From NCBI RefSeq assembly GCF_000241305.1, contig NZ_BAEH01000054.1, positions 39,666 to 103,665 of the forward strand: a stretch of DNA of 64,000 nt, given 5' to 3'. Made by a program: the position numbers and the translations under genes. The stretch is from Gordonia effusa NBRC 100432 (GTDB taxonomy: Bacteria; Actinomycetota; Actinomycetes; Mycobacteriales; Mycobacteriaceae). Each line of letters begins with the position of its first letter. The stretch's first letter is position 1. Of the stretch, positions 36,640-45,979 are shown in pieces. The notes under the pieces are model-generated. The model did not search any database. It was not told the origin of the DNA and worked only from the letters and a program-made list of their open reading frames with translations.

Positions 36640-37890
36640 ATGCCTCGACTCCATTACGCCTGGATCGTTTTCGGCGCCGCATTCGTCACGCTGCTGGCGG
36701 CCGCCGCCTTCCGATCCGCACCCGGTGTCATGATGACTCCCCTGCACCACGAATTCGGTTGGTCACACGGCGTTATCGGACTCGCGATGTCGATCAACAT
36801 GCTGCTCTTTGGCCTGATTTCGCCATTCGCCGCGGCGCTGATGGATCGCTGGGGTGTGCGGCCCGTGGTCGGGGCGGCATTGGTGCTGATCGCGGTCGGC
36901 ACAGCAACATCGACAACAATGACGGCATCGTGGCAATTGGTGCTGCTGTGGGGTGTCCTCGTCGGCGCGGGCGCGGGGTGTTTGTCGACCGCGTTCGTCG
37001 CCACTGTCGCCACTCGATGGTTCGTGGCCCGTCGAGGACTGGTCACCGGCATCCTCACCGCGGCCAGTGCGACCGGCCAGCTCATCTTCCTCCCGCTGGT
37101 CGCAGCAGTCACGACCGCTCACGGTTGGCGCGTGGCCTCGTTGATCATCACCGCTGCCACCGTGATCGTCATTCCCATCGCGATCGCCGGACTACGCAAT
37201 TGGCCGTCCGATGTCGGAATGCCGCCCTTCGGCGCGAGTGATGTCGATCCGCACGAACGCGACGGTGGCGTGCCTGATGCCCTAGCCGGTCTGCGCCTCG
37301 GAGTTCGATCGCGCGTATTCTGGCTGCTCGCAATAAGTTTCGCGATCTGTGGCGCCACGACCAATGGCCTGTTGCAGACCCACTTCATTCCGGCCGCCGG
37401 CGACCACGGAATGCCCGCGACGACCGCTGCGAGCCTGCTAGCCGTCGTCGGAGTATTCGATGTCGGTGGCACGATCATCTCCGGTTGGCTCACCGATCGC
37501 TACGATCCCCGGCTACTGCTCGTGGTGTACTACGTTGGACGCGGCGCTTCGCTAGCGGTGCTCCCGGCCTTGCTCTCCCCGCAGGCCACGGCGGGAACAG
37601 CGGTATTCATCATCTTCTACGGTTTGGACTGGGTAGCGACCGTGCCGCCCACCATCGCACTGTGCCGCGATATTTTCGGTAATTCGACGCCGGTCGTCTT
37701 CGGCTGGATCTTCGCTTTTCACCAGCTAGGCGCCGCGATAGCCGCGGTCGGCGCGGGCTTCCTGCGGGACCTGACCGGTTCCTACACCTCGACATTCTTC
37801 GCCGCCGCGGGCCTGTGTGTGATCGCCGCCTTGCTCTGCGGAGCGATTCCCCGGCGAGCTCAAGTTCGGGTACCCGAACTAATGAGTTAG
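36640..37890 (+). CDS. MFS transporter, oxalate/formate antiporter-like (OFA family)
   Basis: The 416-residue protein has 12 membrane segments and starts MPRLHYAWIVFGAAF, as OFA-type carboxylate transporters do; the GPLMDRWGVRP-like loop (ALMDRWGVRPV) follows helix 2 and WLTDRYDPR follows the middle. A monocarboxylate or similar small acid is the likely cargo. I used the ATG at 36640, where the family sequence begins. The regulator gene next door, divergent, probably controls it. Confidence 0.85.
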   Translation: MPRLHYAWIVFGAAFVTLLAAAAFRSAPGVMMTPLHHEFGWSHGVIGLAMSINMLLFGLISPFAAALMDRWGVRPVVGAALVLIAVGTATSTTMTASWQLVLLWGVLVGAGAGCLSTAFVATVATRWFVARRGLVTGILTAASATGQLIFLPLVAAVTTAHGWRVASLIITAATVIVIPIAIAGLRNWPSDVGMPPFGASDVDPHERDGGVPDALAGLRLGVRSRVFWLLAISFAICGATTNGLLQTHFIPAAGDHGMPATTAASLLAVVGVFDVGGTIISGWLTDRYDPRLLLVVYYVGRGASLAVLPALLSPQATAGTAVFIIFYGLDWVATVPPTIALCRDIFGNSTPVVFGWIFAFHQLGAAIAAVGAGFLRDLTGSYTSTFFAAAGLCVIAALLCGAIPRRAQVRVPELMS

Positions 37891-37891
37891 T

Positions 37892-37938
37892 ATTACCGCC
37901 ACCAAGGTCCGAAGGGTGGTGAAGTGGGTGGCGGTAAT
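37892..37938 (+). promoter_or_regulatory. Long perfect hairpin over the mntH-like start region
   Basis: ATTACCGCCACC (37892-37903) and GGTGGCGGTAAT (37927-37938) pair over 12 bases around a 23-base loop. The loop holds the GAAGG ribosome-site-like sequence and the upstream GTG codons of the Nramp gene; the 3' arm lies in its coding frame. It could control initiation or end the upstream MFS transcript, though it has no T-run. Confidence 0.5.
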
Positions 37939-39208
37939 CCGCGATCAGCAGCGTGAAACACACTCGGTCAGCGAGTTGCAGACCAGAGGACGCTGGCGCG
38001 TGGTCGCCACGCTATTCGGTCCAGCCTTCGTCGCTTCGGTCGCCTATATCGACCCGGGCAACTTCGCCACGAATTTCGCGGCCGGCTCGGGACACGGCTA
38101 CCAACTGGTCTGGGTGATCGTGATGGCCAATCTGATGGCCATCGTTGTGCAGTACCTGTCGTCCAAGGTGGGGCTGGCAACCGGTAAGTCGCTGCCCGAA
38201 CTGTGCCGCGACAATTACTCGCGCCGCACGAACGTCATGCTGTGGCTGCAAGCCGAGGTGGTCGCGATGGCTACTGATCTCGCCGAATTCATCGGTGCCG
38301 CGATCGGCCTCTACCTGGTCTTCGGCATACCGCTACTACCCGCGGGAATCATCACCGCCGCCGTGGCTTTCACGATTCTCGCTCTCGAACAACGTGGATA
38401 TCGGAAATTCGAACTGGCGATCATCGCGATGCTCGCCTTCGTCGGAGCAGGTTTTATCTACGTGTTCTTCGCCGCCGGGAAGCAGGATTACCGAGCCCTG
38501 ATCGGTGGGCTGATCCCCGACTTGGGTGGAAACGGAGCGGCCGCGCTGACCGTCGGAATTGTGGGCGCCACCGTCATGCCACATGTCGTGTATCTGCATT
38601 CGGCGTTGCAGCGCAACCGTATTCGCGCGGATAGCGCTTCCGAACGACAAACCCTACTGCGCTACAACAAGTGGGACTGCATTGTCGGTCTGGGACTGGC
38701 CGGCGTTGTGAATCTGTCGATGCTGTGCATCGCTGCCGCGCTATTTCACTCGGCGGGGATGACCGACGTCAGCGATCTCGACGAAGTTCACGCACAACTC
38801 GCGGCCATGGTCGGCGGCGGCGCGGCTCTCGCATTCGCTATCGCACTGATGGCGTCGGGACTCTCCTCGGCGAGTGTCGGCACCCAGGCAGGGCAGGTGG
38901 TGATGGCCGGCTTCATGAACTGGCGGCTACCGCTATTCCTGCGCCGAGCGATCACTATGGCTCCGGCGCTCATCGTTCTCGCAGTCGGCGTCAATGCCAG
39001 TGAGGCCCTTGTCTTTTCGCAGATAGTCCTATCCTTCGGAATCCCATTCGCGTTGATACCGCTACTGCTGCTCACTCGTCAACGCTCGGTCATGGGCGAG
39101 ATGGTCAATCGACGGGGCACGACAATCGCGATGACCGCGATCACCGTGGTAATCACCGGTCTGAATCTCTACCTGCTCTACGACGTCGGCGCGGGACTCC
39201 TCGGCTGA
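37916..39208 (+). CDS. mntH: Nramp family divalent metal transporter (MntH-like)
   Basis: A proton-coupled Mn/Fe importer of about 11 membrane segments and 430 residues. The metal-binding DPGN motif (ASVAYIDPGNFATN) near residue 45 and the MPH motif (GATVMPHVVYLHSAL) near 225 are both intact. In-frame GTG codons at 37916, 37919 and 37928 are possible starts; the first two have GAAGG too close upstream, so the last may be used. The hairpin at 37892-37938 covers all of them. The 3' end overlaps the convergent aminotransferase gene by 31 bases. Confidence 0.92.
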   Translation: MVKWVAVIRDQQRETHSVSELQTRGRWRVVATLFGPAFVASVAYIDPGNFATNFAAGSGHGYQLVWVIVMANLMAIVVQYLSSKVGLATGKSLPELCRDNYSRRTNVMLWLQAEVVAMATDLAEFIGAAIGLYLVFGIPLLPAGIITAAVAFTILALEQRGYRKFELAIIAMLAFVGAGFIYVFFAAGKQDYRALIGGLIPDLGGNGAAALTVGIVGATVMPHVVYLHSALQRNRIRADSASERQTLLRYNKWDCIVGLGLAGVVNLSMLCIAAALFHSAGMTDVSDLDEVHAQLAAMVGGGAALAFAIALMASGLSSASVGTQAGQVVMAGFMNWRLPLFLRRAITMAPALIVLAVGVNASEALVFSQIVLSFGIPFALIPLLLLTRQRSVMGEMVNRRGTTIAMTAITVVITGLNLYLLYDVGAGLLG

Positions 39209-40386
39209 TCGCGAACGAATACCGCCAGCCGCTTCAATCCGGCGACGAGGTCAGCCGTTCCGATCGCGTAGGACAGTCGAACGAAGTCGTCGGCACGATG
39301 GTTACCAAAGTCATGTCCCGGCGTCAGGGCGACAAGAGCCTGCTCCAGCGCCTTCTCGCAGAATTCCCACGAGGTCATACCTGTCGCAGCGATGTCGACG
39401 TAGACGTAGAACGCACCGTCCGGCGCTACCGGAACATCCAACCCCATCTCCGAAAGCTCTTGCAGCACAATTTCTTTACGCGCGACAATCTGGCGGCGAC
39501 GTTCGGTCGCGATCGCCAGCGTCTCGGGCTGGAAACAGGTCAGCGCCGCGTACTGGGTGGGCGTTGACGGGCAGATGTAGTAGTTCTGCGCCAGCTTCTC
39601 CATCACCGGCACCAAAGCCTCCGGCACGACACACCAGCCCAGCCGCCAGCCGGTCAGACCGAATACCTTGGAGAAACTGTTGACGACGATGGCGTCGTCG
39701 TCGAGTGCGAGTACGCTGCGCGCGCCATCGTCGTCATGGGTCAGACCAAGGTAGATCTCATCGACGATCCGCCAGCCATCGCGGCCTACGACGAACTCGC
39801 AGATCGCGGCCAATTCCGTTGTGCTCAAGGAGGTTCCGGTCGGATTCGACGGTGACGCGAGCATCACGCCACGAGTGTGCTCGTCCCACGCTTCCGCAAC
39901 CGACGCCGCATCGAGTTGAAAACGGGTGGCGGCCGACGTCGGCACCAGGGCGACGTCGGCGCCGAAACTCTCGGCGAACTGCCTATTGCACGGATAGGAT
40001 GGGTCGGCGACCAGAACACGATCACCCGGGTCTATTAACGCTGCCGCGCAAAGCAACAGCGCTGCCGACGCACCGGCCGTCACGCATACCCGTCGCGGAT
40101 CGATCTCCAGGTCATCGAGTGTGCGATAGCTCTGGGCGATTGCCGTACGAAGTTCGGCTATCCCAACCGACGGGGTGTATGTCATCGGGCGACCGTCGGC
40201 GAGATCGACTATCGCGTCCAGAAAGGCGGGCGGCGCGCCGAAATCCGGTTCGCCGATATTCAACCGAGTCACGTGCACACCCGATGCCTCAAGTGCGTCG
40301 GCATGTTTGGCGAACTCCATCGCCTGGAATGGAGCGACGCGCTTGGCGCGCCCCGAGATACGAAATTGCTTGCTGCTCACCGACAT
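39178..40386 (-). CDS. PLP-dependent class I/II aminotransferase
   Basis: The 402-residue enzyme has the substrate/PLP segments NIGEPDFGAPPAF, TAGASAALLLC and ASPSNPTGT, and the PLP lysine at about residue 240 in NSFSKVFGLTGWRLGW (fold type I, aspartate/alanine aminotransferase-like). The specific amino acid cannot be told from sequence. The ATG at 40386 is preferred over an upstream GTG at 40401. It is divergent from a CPBP protease gene, 33 bases away. Confidence 0.88.
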   Translation of the reverse strand: MSVSSKQFRISGRAKRVAPFQAMEFAKHADALEASGVHVTRLNIGEPDFGAPPAFLDAIVDLADGRPMTYTPSVGIAELRTAIAQSYRTLDDLEIDPRRVCVTAGASAALLLCAAALIDPGDRVLVADPSYPCNRQFAESFGADVALVPTSAATRFQLDAASVAEAWDEHTRGVMLASPSNPTGTSLSTTELAAICEFVVGRDGWRIVDEIYLGLTHDDDGARSVLALDDDAIVVNSFSKVFGLTGWRLGWCVVPEALVPVMEKLAQNYYICPSTPTQYAALTCFQPETLAIATERRRQIVARKEIVLQELSEMGLDVPVAPDGAFYVYVDIAATGMTSWEFCEKALEQALVALTPGHDFGNHRADDFVRLSYAIGTADLVAGLKRLAVFVRDQPRSPAPTS

Positions 40387-40419
40387 CAACTTACGCGCCA
40401 CATCGCGTAGTCTGGCCCG

Positions 40420-41169
40420 GTGTCGGATCTAGGTGCGCGGATATCGCACGCGGTACACGCGTTCGCCGAACACCGTCGTGGATTGGCACTGGTTATCGCT
40501 GTCGTCGCAACACTCATCGCCGCTAACCTGCTCGCCCATTTCACCTCTTCGCTCGCGGCGGTCATCGTGGTCCCGATCGCTGCCGCTCTACTGCTCGTCG
40601 GCGGCGCACTGGCCGGATTGAATTGGTACGACCTAGGTTTGACGCCTCGGCAGCTACGCGTGGGTGCGCCGTGGGCCGCCGCGGCAATCGCTGTCGTCGC
40701 GGTGATCGTCGGTGTCGCCGTCGCAATCCCCTGGTTCCGGCAGTTCTTCGTCACCGACCGCTACAGTTCACCGTCCGACGCTCTCTTCGCGGCATTCGTC
40801 ACCATTCCGCTCGTAACGGTCCTTCCCGAAGAGATCGCGTTCCGGGGCGTACTGCAGGGTGCCGCACTCAAAGTATTTCCGCGCACCATCGGCATCGTGT
40901 TCGGCGCGCTACTGTTCGGACTGTGGCATATCGCCTCGTCGCTGGGATTGACCGGCGGCAACAAGGGACTGAGCGGAATTCTCGGCGCCGGAACCTTCGG
41001 CCAGATCGCCGGCATCGTCGGCGCGGTGGTCTCCACTACTGCTGCCGGTTTAGTGTTCGGCTGGCTCCGCTACCGCAGCAGCAGTCTGCTGGCACCGATC
41101 GCGGCACATTGGGCGCTCAACGCAACCGGAGCACTCGCCGCCGCAGCGGTCTTCCATCTATCGAATTGA
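40420..41169 (+). CDS. CPBP family intramembrane metalloprotease
   Basis: Six to eight hydrophobic segments in 249 residues, with all three family motifs: EExxxR (LPEEIAFRGVLQG), FxxxH (LLFGLWHIASS) and the C-terminal HxxxN (AAHWALNATG). These supply the glutamates and histidines of the membrane active site (CAAX protease/bacteriocin-processing type). The start is a GTG. The substrate is unknown. It may be co-transcribed with the membrane protein 63 bases downstream. Confidence 0.87.
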   Translation: MSDLGARISHAVHAFAEHRRGLALVIAVVATLIAANLLAHFTSSLAAVIVVPIAAALLLVGGALAGLNWYDLGLTPRQLRVGAPWAAAAIAVVAVIVGVAVAIPWFRQFFVTDRYSSPSDALFAAFVTIPLVTVLPEEIAFRGVLQGAALKVFPRTIGIVFGALLFGLWHIASSLGLTGGNKGLSGILGAGTFGQIAGIVGAVVSTTAAGLVFGWLRYRSSSLLAPIAAHWALNATGALAAAAVFHLSN

Positions 41170-41232
41170 GTGACCTATCGACATCGGTCCTCAATCGGGC
41201 GAAATCGGGCGCGGAGTGCATAGACTCGCTGT

Positions 41233-41895
41233 ATGAGTCCCGACAGTCTGAGTCCCGACAACTATGGCGACCAGTCCGAGTTCACCACCAATCCACAGCT
41301 TGACGTCGACGCACCACCACCGCCAGCCGGTGAATCATTCGGCGACAAAGTAAATCGGTTCGCCCGCAAATTCGCGATCATCCTCGTCGCGATCGGTTTA
41401 GCGGTCATCACCTATTTCATCCTCGCCAACTTCCTGCCGCAATGGTGGGCGCAGCGCATCGCCAATCGAGTCGAAGGCAAGTTCAGCAGCGGCATCTGGT
41501 CGGGGCTGACACTCGGATTCATCTGCACACTGCTGCCGATCGTGTTTGTCGCTCTAGCGGTGGTGAATCGCAAGAGGCTAAAGAACATTCCGTCGATCGG
41601 ATTCGTCGTCCTAGCCGTTATCACCGCGATTCCCAATCTGCTGACGCTGTCAATCGTGGTGGGCCGCAGCAGTGGCGCAATGCGCGGACAGAACATTCTC
41701 GATATCAGCGCCCCTGGTTTCCGCGGCGCCGGCATATGGGGAGCTATCATCGCGGCGCTTGTCGGCGCCATCGTCTGCTACTACATCTGGCGCTTCCGAC
41801 GTCGGGGACGTGACCTGCGCAAGGCGAAAGCCACCAATGCCGAACTGACTGCGGCGCAACAGGACTCCGATAGTGGCCACGATCCACGGCGCTAG
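41233..41895 (+). CDS. Membrane protein of unknown function
   Basis: The 220-residue protein begins with an acidic, proline-rich cytosolic part of about 45 residues, then four membrane segments, and ends with a basic/hydrophilic tail (RRRGRDLRKAKATN). I do not recognise a family. It follows the CPBP gene, and its last four bases overlap the end of the convergent cyclase gene. Confidence 0.6.
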   Translation: MSPDSLSPDNYGDQSEFTTNPQLDVDAPPPPAGESFGDKVNRFARKFAIILVAIGLAVITYFILANFLPQWWAQRIANRVEGKFSSGIWSGLTLGFICTLLPIVFVALAVVNRKRLKNIPSIGFVVLAVITAIPNLLTLSIVVGRSSGAMRGQNILDISAPGFRGAGIWGAIIAALVGAIVCYYIWRFRRRGRDLRKAKATNAELTAAQQDSDSGHDPRR

Positions 41896-42692
41896 TATTT
41901 AGGCACCACCGAGAACACCTGAAGTTCCTTCGGTACACCTTTCGCCCGGAACCGCCTACGGCGAGTGGCGAATGCCTCGGGATCACATTGCTCCAGCGCC
42001 CGGTCGCTGGCGAACACCTCACCGGGGCCGGCCGCAGAGGACACACGCGCGGCGATATTCACATCGACGCCGAGGAAGTCATCGCCGACGGCCCGTGGTG
42101 CGCCAGTATGCACGCCGGCACGCAGCTGCGGGCGGTAGCCGTCGATGCTGATGGCGTTGACCGCGATGATCGTCTCGTGTGCTGCGGTAATGGCTTCGCC
42201 CGCGTCGACGAAGACCGCCATCGTGCCGTCGCCGAGACCCTTGACGATTTGACCGCCCCTGCTTTTCACCACTTCGGCGGTCGCGGTGTTGACCGCCGCA
42301 AGAAGTTTCAACACGTGATCGTCGCCGGCGCCCAGTGCCCAGGTGGAGAAGGCGACCAAGTCGGTGAACAGGATCGTCGTGGGGACCGGCCGATTACCGC
42401 GGGGTCGGCGTCGAGTGAGGTTCTGCCATACCTCGACCGAGGCCAGGCCCAATTCTCTTACCGCGCTTGGCTGTTCATGATTCGCCTGGTCGATCAGGCG
42501 GGCCAGCCGGTCGGACGGACGCTCGGCCCGCCCCACCGCCGGCGGTGATCCCGCCATTACGGTGCGCGCCGCCCGCGCGAATTTCACCGCGGGTTCGCTC
42601 GAGTCGGTGCGCGCCAACAACTCCGCGGCCCGACGTCGGGCCGATGGCCGCGGAGTGTCATCCTCCGGTGCCGGTACGGGGCTATCGGACAT
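41892..42692 (-). CDS. Class III adenylate cyclase
   Basis: Residues about 100-265 form the cyclase catalytic domain; residues 1-95 are unassigned. Metal aspartates are in FTDLVAFS and LGDGTMAVF; the transition-state pair N and R is in VDVNIAARV. Lysine in IVKGLGD and aspartate in GVDVN are the ATP-selecting pair, so cAMP rather than cGMP is expected. Both halves of a homodimeric site are present, so it is probably active. The ATG at 42692 shares a base with the stop of the zinc-ribbon gene. Confidence 0.85.
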   Translation of the reverse strand: MSDSPVPAPEDDTPRPSARRRAAELLARTDSSEPAVKFARAARTVMAGSPPAVGRAERPSDRLARLIDQANHEQPSAVRELGLASVEVWQNLTRRRPRGNRPVPTTILFTDLVAFSTWALGAGDDHVLKLLAAVNTATAEVVKSRGGQIVKGLGDGTMAVFVDAGEAITAAHETIIAVNAISIDGYRPQLRAGVHTGAPRAVGDDFLGVDVNIAARVSSAAGPGEVFASDRALEQCDPEAFATRRRRFRAKGVPKELQVFSVVPKY

Positions 42693-43033
42693 CAACGGAA
42701 CCTCTCCGCTTGTGTTGCACGCTTCAGTACATCATCGCGCAGTGACTCGACGACGGAGGCGGCCGCGCCCTCGCTTACCGCGGTTGCCAGATCCTCGGCC
42801 GCACACCGCAGCTCGAACAACCGATCCCGGAAACTCTCTACCTCGTCCGCTGCGAGGATTACCGCATCATCGGGAATGGAAGTGCCCTCGGTGAGCGTTC
42901 TCTGTTCGTAGGCGCGCTGGCGGCACGACTGTTTGCAGTATTTGCGCCGACGTCCACGGTCGGAGTCGACTATCTGTTGGCCGCACCACGCGCACGCGTA
43001 CGGGCGTCGACGCCCCACCACAACACTGGTCAC
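42692..43033 (-). CDS. Small zinc-ribbon protein, function unknown
   Basis: The 113-residue product has CAWCGQQ near residue 13 and CKQSCRQRAYEQR about 20 residues later, a four-cysteine ribbon; the rest is helical and acidic. The GTG at 43033 is used because a longer reading to 43078 would leave only 20 bases for the divergent rbpA promoter. Its TGA overlaps the cyclase ATG, so it may be co-translated with the cyclase. Confidence 0.65.
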   Translation of the reverse strand: MTSVVVGRRRPYACAWCGQQIVDSDRGRRRKYCKQSCRQRAYEQRTLTEGTSIPDDAVILAADEVESFRDRLFELRCAAEDLATAVSEGAAASVVESLRDDVLKRATQAERFR

Positions 43034-43054
43034 ACGGTTGAGAATACAAGCGCG

Positions 43055-43060
43055 TAGGAT
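43055..43060 (+). promoter_or_regulatory. Candidate -10 element of rbpA
   Basis: TAGGAT about 39 bases before the rbpA ATG fits the actinobacterial -10 consensus TAnnnT. No convincing -35 is seen 16-18 bases further up. Confidence 0.35.
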
Positions 43061-43098
43061 ATTGAGGTTAACGCGCAAGCGATTTGAGAGGAATTTTC

Positions 43099-43434
43099 AT
43101 GGCAGATCGAGTTCTTCGAGGTAGCCGACTCGGCGCGGTGAGCTACGAGACCGATCGAGATCACGATCTTGCGCCTCGGCGCATCGTTCAATACAAGACC
43201 GACAACGGCGAGATCTTTGACGTACCCTTCGCCGACGACGCTGAAGTTCCCTCGAAATGGCCGTGCAAGAACGGCATGGAGGGCACCATCCTCGAAGGCG
43301 GCGTCACCGAGGAGAAGAAGGTCAAGCCCCCTCGTACGCACTGGGACATGCTTCTCGAGCGTCGTTCGGAAGAGGAGCTCGAAGTATTGCTCAATGAGCG
43401 GCTGGACATCCTCAAGCAGCGACGCCGCGGCTAA
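43099..43434 (+). CDS. rbpA: RNA polymerase-binding protein RbpA
   Basis: The 111-residue protein binds the sigma factor and core RNA polymerase and helps open promoters in actinobacteria. The diagnostic start MADRVLRGSRLGAVSYETDR, the central PCKNGMEG region and the C-terminal sigma-binding helix (TPRTHWDMLLERRS-like, LLNERLDILKQRR) are intact, so the gene looks complete. GAGAGG lies seven bases before the ATG at 43099. A strong terminator follows. Confidence 0.96.
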   Translation: MADRVLRGSRLGAVSYETDRDHDLAPRRIVQYKTDNGEIFDVPFADDAEVPSKWPCKNGMEGTILEGGVTEEKKVKPPRTHWDMLLERRSEEELEVLLNERLDILKQRRRG

Positions 43435-43450
43435 GAGCGTCTGACTAGCG

Positions 43451-43486
43451 AAATCCGCCCCCGACCTTGAGGTCGGGGGCGGATTT
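43451..43486. terminator. Strong bidirectional-looking terminator after rbpA
   Basis: A perfect 16-bp stem (AAATCCGCCCCCGACC with its complement) around TTGA is followed by TTTT, and preceded by AAA that gives TTT on the other strand. It separates rbpA from the convergent ppm1 gene and may serve both. Confidence 0.9.
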
Positions 43487-43506
43487 TCGTCGTGTGTCTA
43501 CGGGCG

Positions 43507-44295
43507 TTAGCCGCGCCGGAACTTCTTGCGGCGGCTTTCGATACCCCACTTGGCTACCTGCAGGAACGCCTCGGTCATGACCCCGCCGCTCATCTTCGAC
43601 TCGCCGATGGCGCGTTCGGTGAAGGTGATCGGCACCTCGCGGACGATGAACCCGGACTGCAATGTCCGCCAGGCCAGGTCGATCTGGAAGCAATAGCCGG
43701 CTGAATCGACCTCGTTGAGCGCGATGGTCTGCAATACGCTGCGACGATATGCGCGGAAACCAGCGGTGATGTCGCGAATCGACGACCCGAGTGCCAATCG
43801 TGCGTAGGTGTTGGCTCCCTTGGACAAGAATTCGCGGCGCTTCGGCCAGTTCACCAACTCGCCGCCGGGCACATATCGCGATCCGATGGCGAGGTCGGCG
43901 CCTGCGTTCACGGCGTCGAGTAGACGAGATAGCTGTTCGGGCGCGTGTGAACCGTCGGCGTCCATCTCGATGATGACTCGATAGTCACGGTCGAGTCCCC
44001 AGGCGAATCCTGCGAGGTAGGCCCGCCCCAATCCGTCCTTCTCGGTGCGGTGCAGCACGTGGATGCGGGCGAGGGAGTCGGCGTCGGCGAGTTTGTCGGC
44101 CACCTCGCCGGTGCCATCGGGACTGGAGTCATCGACGACGAGCACGTGAATACCCGGCAATGCGTCGTGCAGACGAGTCACGATGATGGGCAGGTTATCC
44201 CGCTCGTTGAAGGTCGGAATTACGACCAGCGCGCCCTCACCGGTGGGTCCGACCTGTTCGGTCGGGTGTTGCGCACCGTCAGTCCCGGCTGCCAT
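43507..44295 (-). CDS. ppm1: Polyprenol-phosphate mannose synthase
   Basis: A GT2-family enzyme (262 residues) that makes polyprenyl-phosphomannose from GDP-mannose, the donor for lipomannan, lipoarabinomannan and mannoproteins. It has the [13 protein letters not shown] start, [10 protein letters not shown] loop and DAD metal motif (EMDADGSH near 113), then the QxxRW-like [10 protein letters not shown] end. No membrane helix is present, unlike eukaryotic DPM. It overlaps the 3' end of lnt by 17 bases; M. tuberculosis has both in one fused gene. Confidence 0.93.
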   Translation of the reverse strand: MAAGTDGAQHPTEQVGPTGEGALVVIPTFNERDNLPIIVTRLHDALPGIHVLVVDDSSPDGTGEVADKLADADSLARIHVLHRTEKDGLGRAYLAGFAWGLDRDYRVIIEMDADGSHAPEQLSRLLDAVNAGADLAIGSRYVPGGELVNWPKRREFLSKGANTYARLALGSSIRDITAGFRAYRRSVLQTIALNEVDSAGYCFQIDLAWRTLQSGFIVREVPITFTERAIGESKMSGGVMTEAFLQVAKWGIESRRKKFRRG

Positions 44296-45979
44296 CGGGC
44301 TCCTTTATGGTCGTGCCGTTTCCCTGCGGGACACCCGGCATTGAGTTCAATCGCCTACTCAATCTAGTGCGCGTGGCTATCGCAAACAAAAAGCCGCAGA
44401 TGGCAAACAGCGTGAGGACCGTCGTCGGCCAGCCGCCCAGCCGTGTGGCCACGGTCTTTTGACTGTGCAGAACCACTCGCGCCGCGAGGGTATCGGGGGT
44501 GAAGAACTCACTTTGCGCGGTGATCGTCCCATCCGGGGCGACAATGGCAGAGATCCCCGACGTCGCCGCGACCAGTACCGTCCGACCGTGCTCGACGGCA
44601 CGCACTTGCGACATCGCCAACTGTTGGTAGGTCATCTCGGTGCGGCCGAAGGTGGCGTTGTTCGTCGGCACATAGAGCAGTTGCGCTCCTTGATCGACGG
44701 CTGCCCGCGCGGATCGATCGAAGGCGACTTCCCAGCAGGTCGAAACACCCACCCGGACCGGTCCGGATGTTCCCGGCACGGTGAGAACCGACGAGCCGGT
44801 GCCCGGCTTGAAATCGCCCGCCATATCGGCGTAGGAGGAGAACAACCGGAAGAACGACCGCCAGGGCAAATACTCACCGAACGGCTGCACGATGTGTTTG
44901 TCGTAACGACCTACCGGGCCGTGTGCGCCCTGCCAGGTCAACACCGTGTTGGTGTATCGCCCATCGGGGTTAGATACCAGCGTGCCCACCAGAATCGGTG
45001 CACCGACCGCGAGTGACGCATCGGTAATCTCCTGTGCGGCATCGGGGTTGGTCAGTGGCGAAATATCCGACGCGTTTTCCGGCCACACCACCAGATCGGG
45101 ATGCGGAGTGCTACCGGCGTGAATCGCCGCGGCCAACCGCTGCGTCTCTTTGACGTGATTGTCGAGCACCGCCCGACGTTGGGCGTTGAAGTCCAGCCCC
45201 AGCCGAGGCACGTTGCCCTGAATGACCGCCACCGTCGCGGTCGAGGGCGACAAGGTCTTGTCCAGTGACTCTGGGGTCAGCGCGATCGCCGCCACCGGCG
45301 CGACCAACGCCAGTACAAACACCACCATCGCGGTGCGCAGACGGGTCGAGCGCAGCGGGTGACGATCGTCGGGCCGCGGAGCATCCACCGCGGCCGACCG
45401 TCGGTACGACTGCACCGACATCACCAGCAGCCACGCCGCTGACGCACCGAACAAGGCGACGCCAAAGGACAGTCCGGTGGCGCCGACCGCGGCCGCCAAC
45501 GGCAGGAGCGGACCGTCGACCTGGCTGAAAGCTGCTCTCCCCCAGGGAAATCCGCCAAACGGAAAAGAGGATCGGGCAGTCTCCACCGCGACCCAACTCA
45601 ACGCGAACCACAGTGGCGGCACCGGCAACCGCATAGTTACGGTGGCCATCACTCCAAAGAGGGCCAGGTAGATCGACAACACCACGGCCAGCGCCAGCCA
45701 CGGGAGTGGGCCGACGTAAACGCCAATCCACGGCAGCAGCGGAATGAAGAAGGCGAGGCCGAAGACAAAACCGATCCAGGCCCCCTGACGCACGCTGGGT
45801 CGTCCGGCACCAATCGCGACGGCCAGCAGACCCAAGGAGGCGACGGCGAGGAACCAGAGATTGCGCGGCGGGAATGCCGCCCACATCAGACCGCCGGCCA
45901 TCGCACCGACGGCGGTCCGCCATCCCCAGTCCCGTGCGTTGAGATCGTTGCGCAGCTTCGTGGCCGCTTTACTGATCAC
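44279..45979 (-). CDS. lnt: Apolipoprotein N-acyltransferase
   Basis: Eight or so N-terminal membrane segments (residues 1-240) precede a nitrilase-type catalytic domain (about 245-500). The triad is visible: glutamate in VVWPENASD, lysine in [14 protein letters not shown] and cysteine in VSTCWEVAF. The enzyme adds the third acyl chain to lipoproteins. GTG at 45979 overlaps the amidohydrolase stop as GTGA, fixing the start. It is separate from ppm1 here and overlaps it by 17 bases, so they are likely co-translated and may interact. Confidence 0.92.
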   Translation of the reverse strand: MISKAATKLRNDLNARDWGWRTAVGAMAGGLMWAAFPPRNLWFLAVASLGLLAVAIGAGRPSVRQGAWIGFVFGLAFFIPLLPWIGVYVGPLPWLALAVVLSIYLALFGVMATVTMRLPVPPLWFALSWVAVETARSSFPFGGFPWGRAAFSQVDGPLLPLAAAVGATGLSFGVALFGASAAWLLVMSVQSYRRSAAVDAPRPDDRHPLRSTRLRTAMVVFVLALVAPVAAIALTPESLDKTLSPSTATVAVIQGNVPRLGLDFNAQRRAVLDNHVKETQRLAAAIHAGSTPHPDLVVWPENASDISPLTNPDAAQEITDASLAVGAPILVGTLVSNPDGRYTNTVLTWQGAHGPVGRYDKHIVQPFGEYLPWRSFFRLFSSYADMAGDFKPGTGSSVLTVPGTSGPVRVGVSTCWEVAFDRSARAAVDQGAQLLYVPTNNATFGRTEMTYQQLAMSQVRAVEHGRTVLVAATSGISAIVAPDGTITAQSEFFTPDTLAARVVLHSQKTVATRLGGWPTTVLTLFAICGFLFAIATRTRLSRRLNSMPGVPQGNGTTIKEPDGSRD

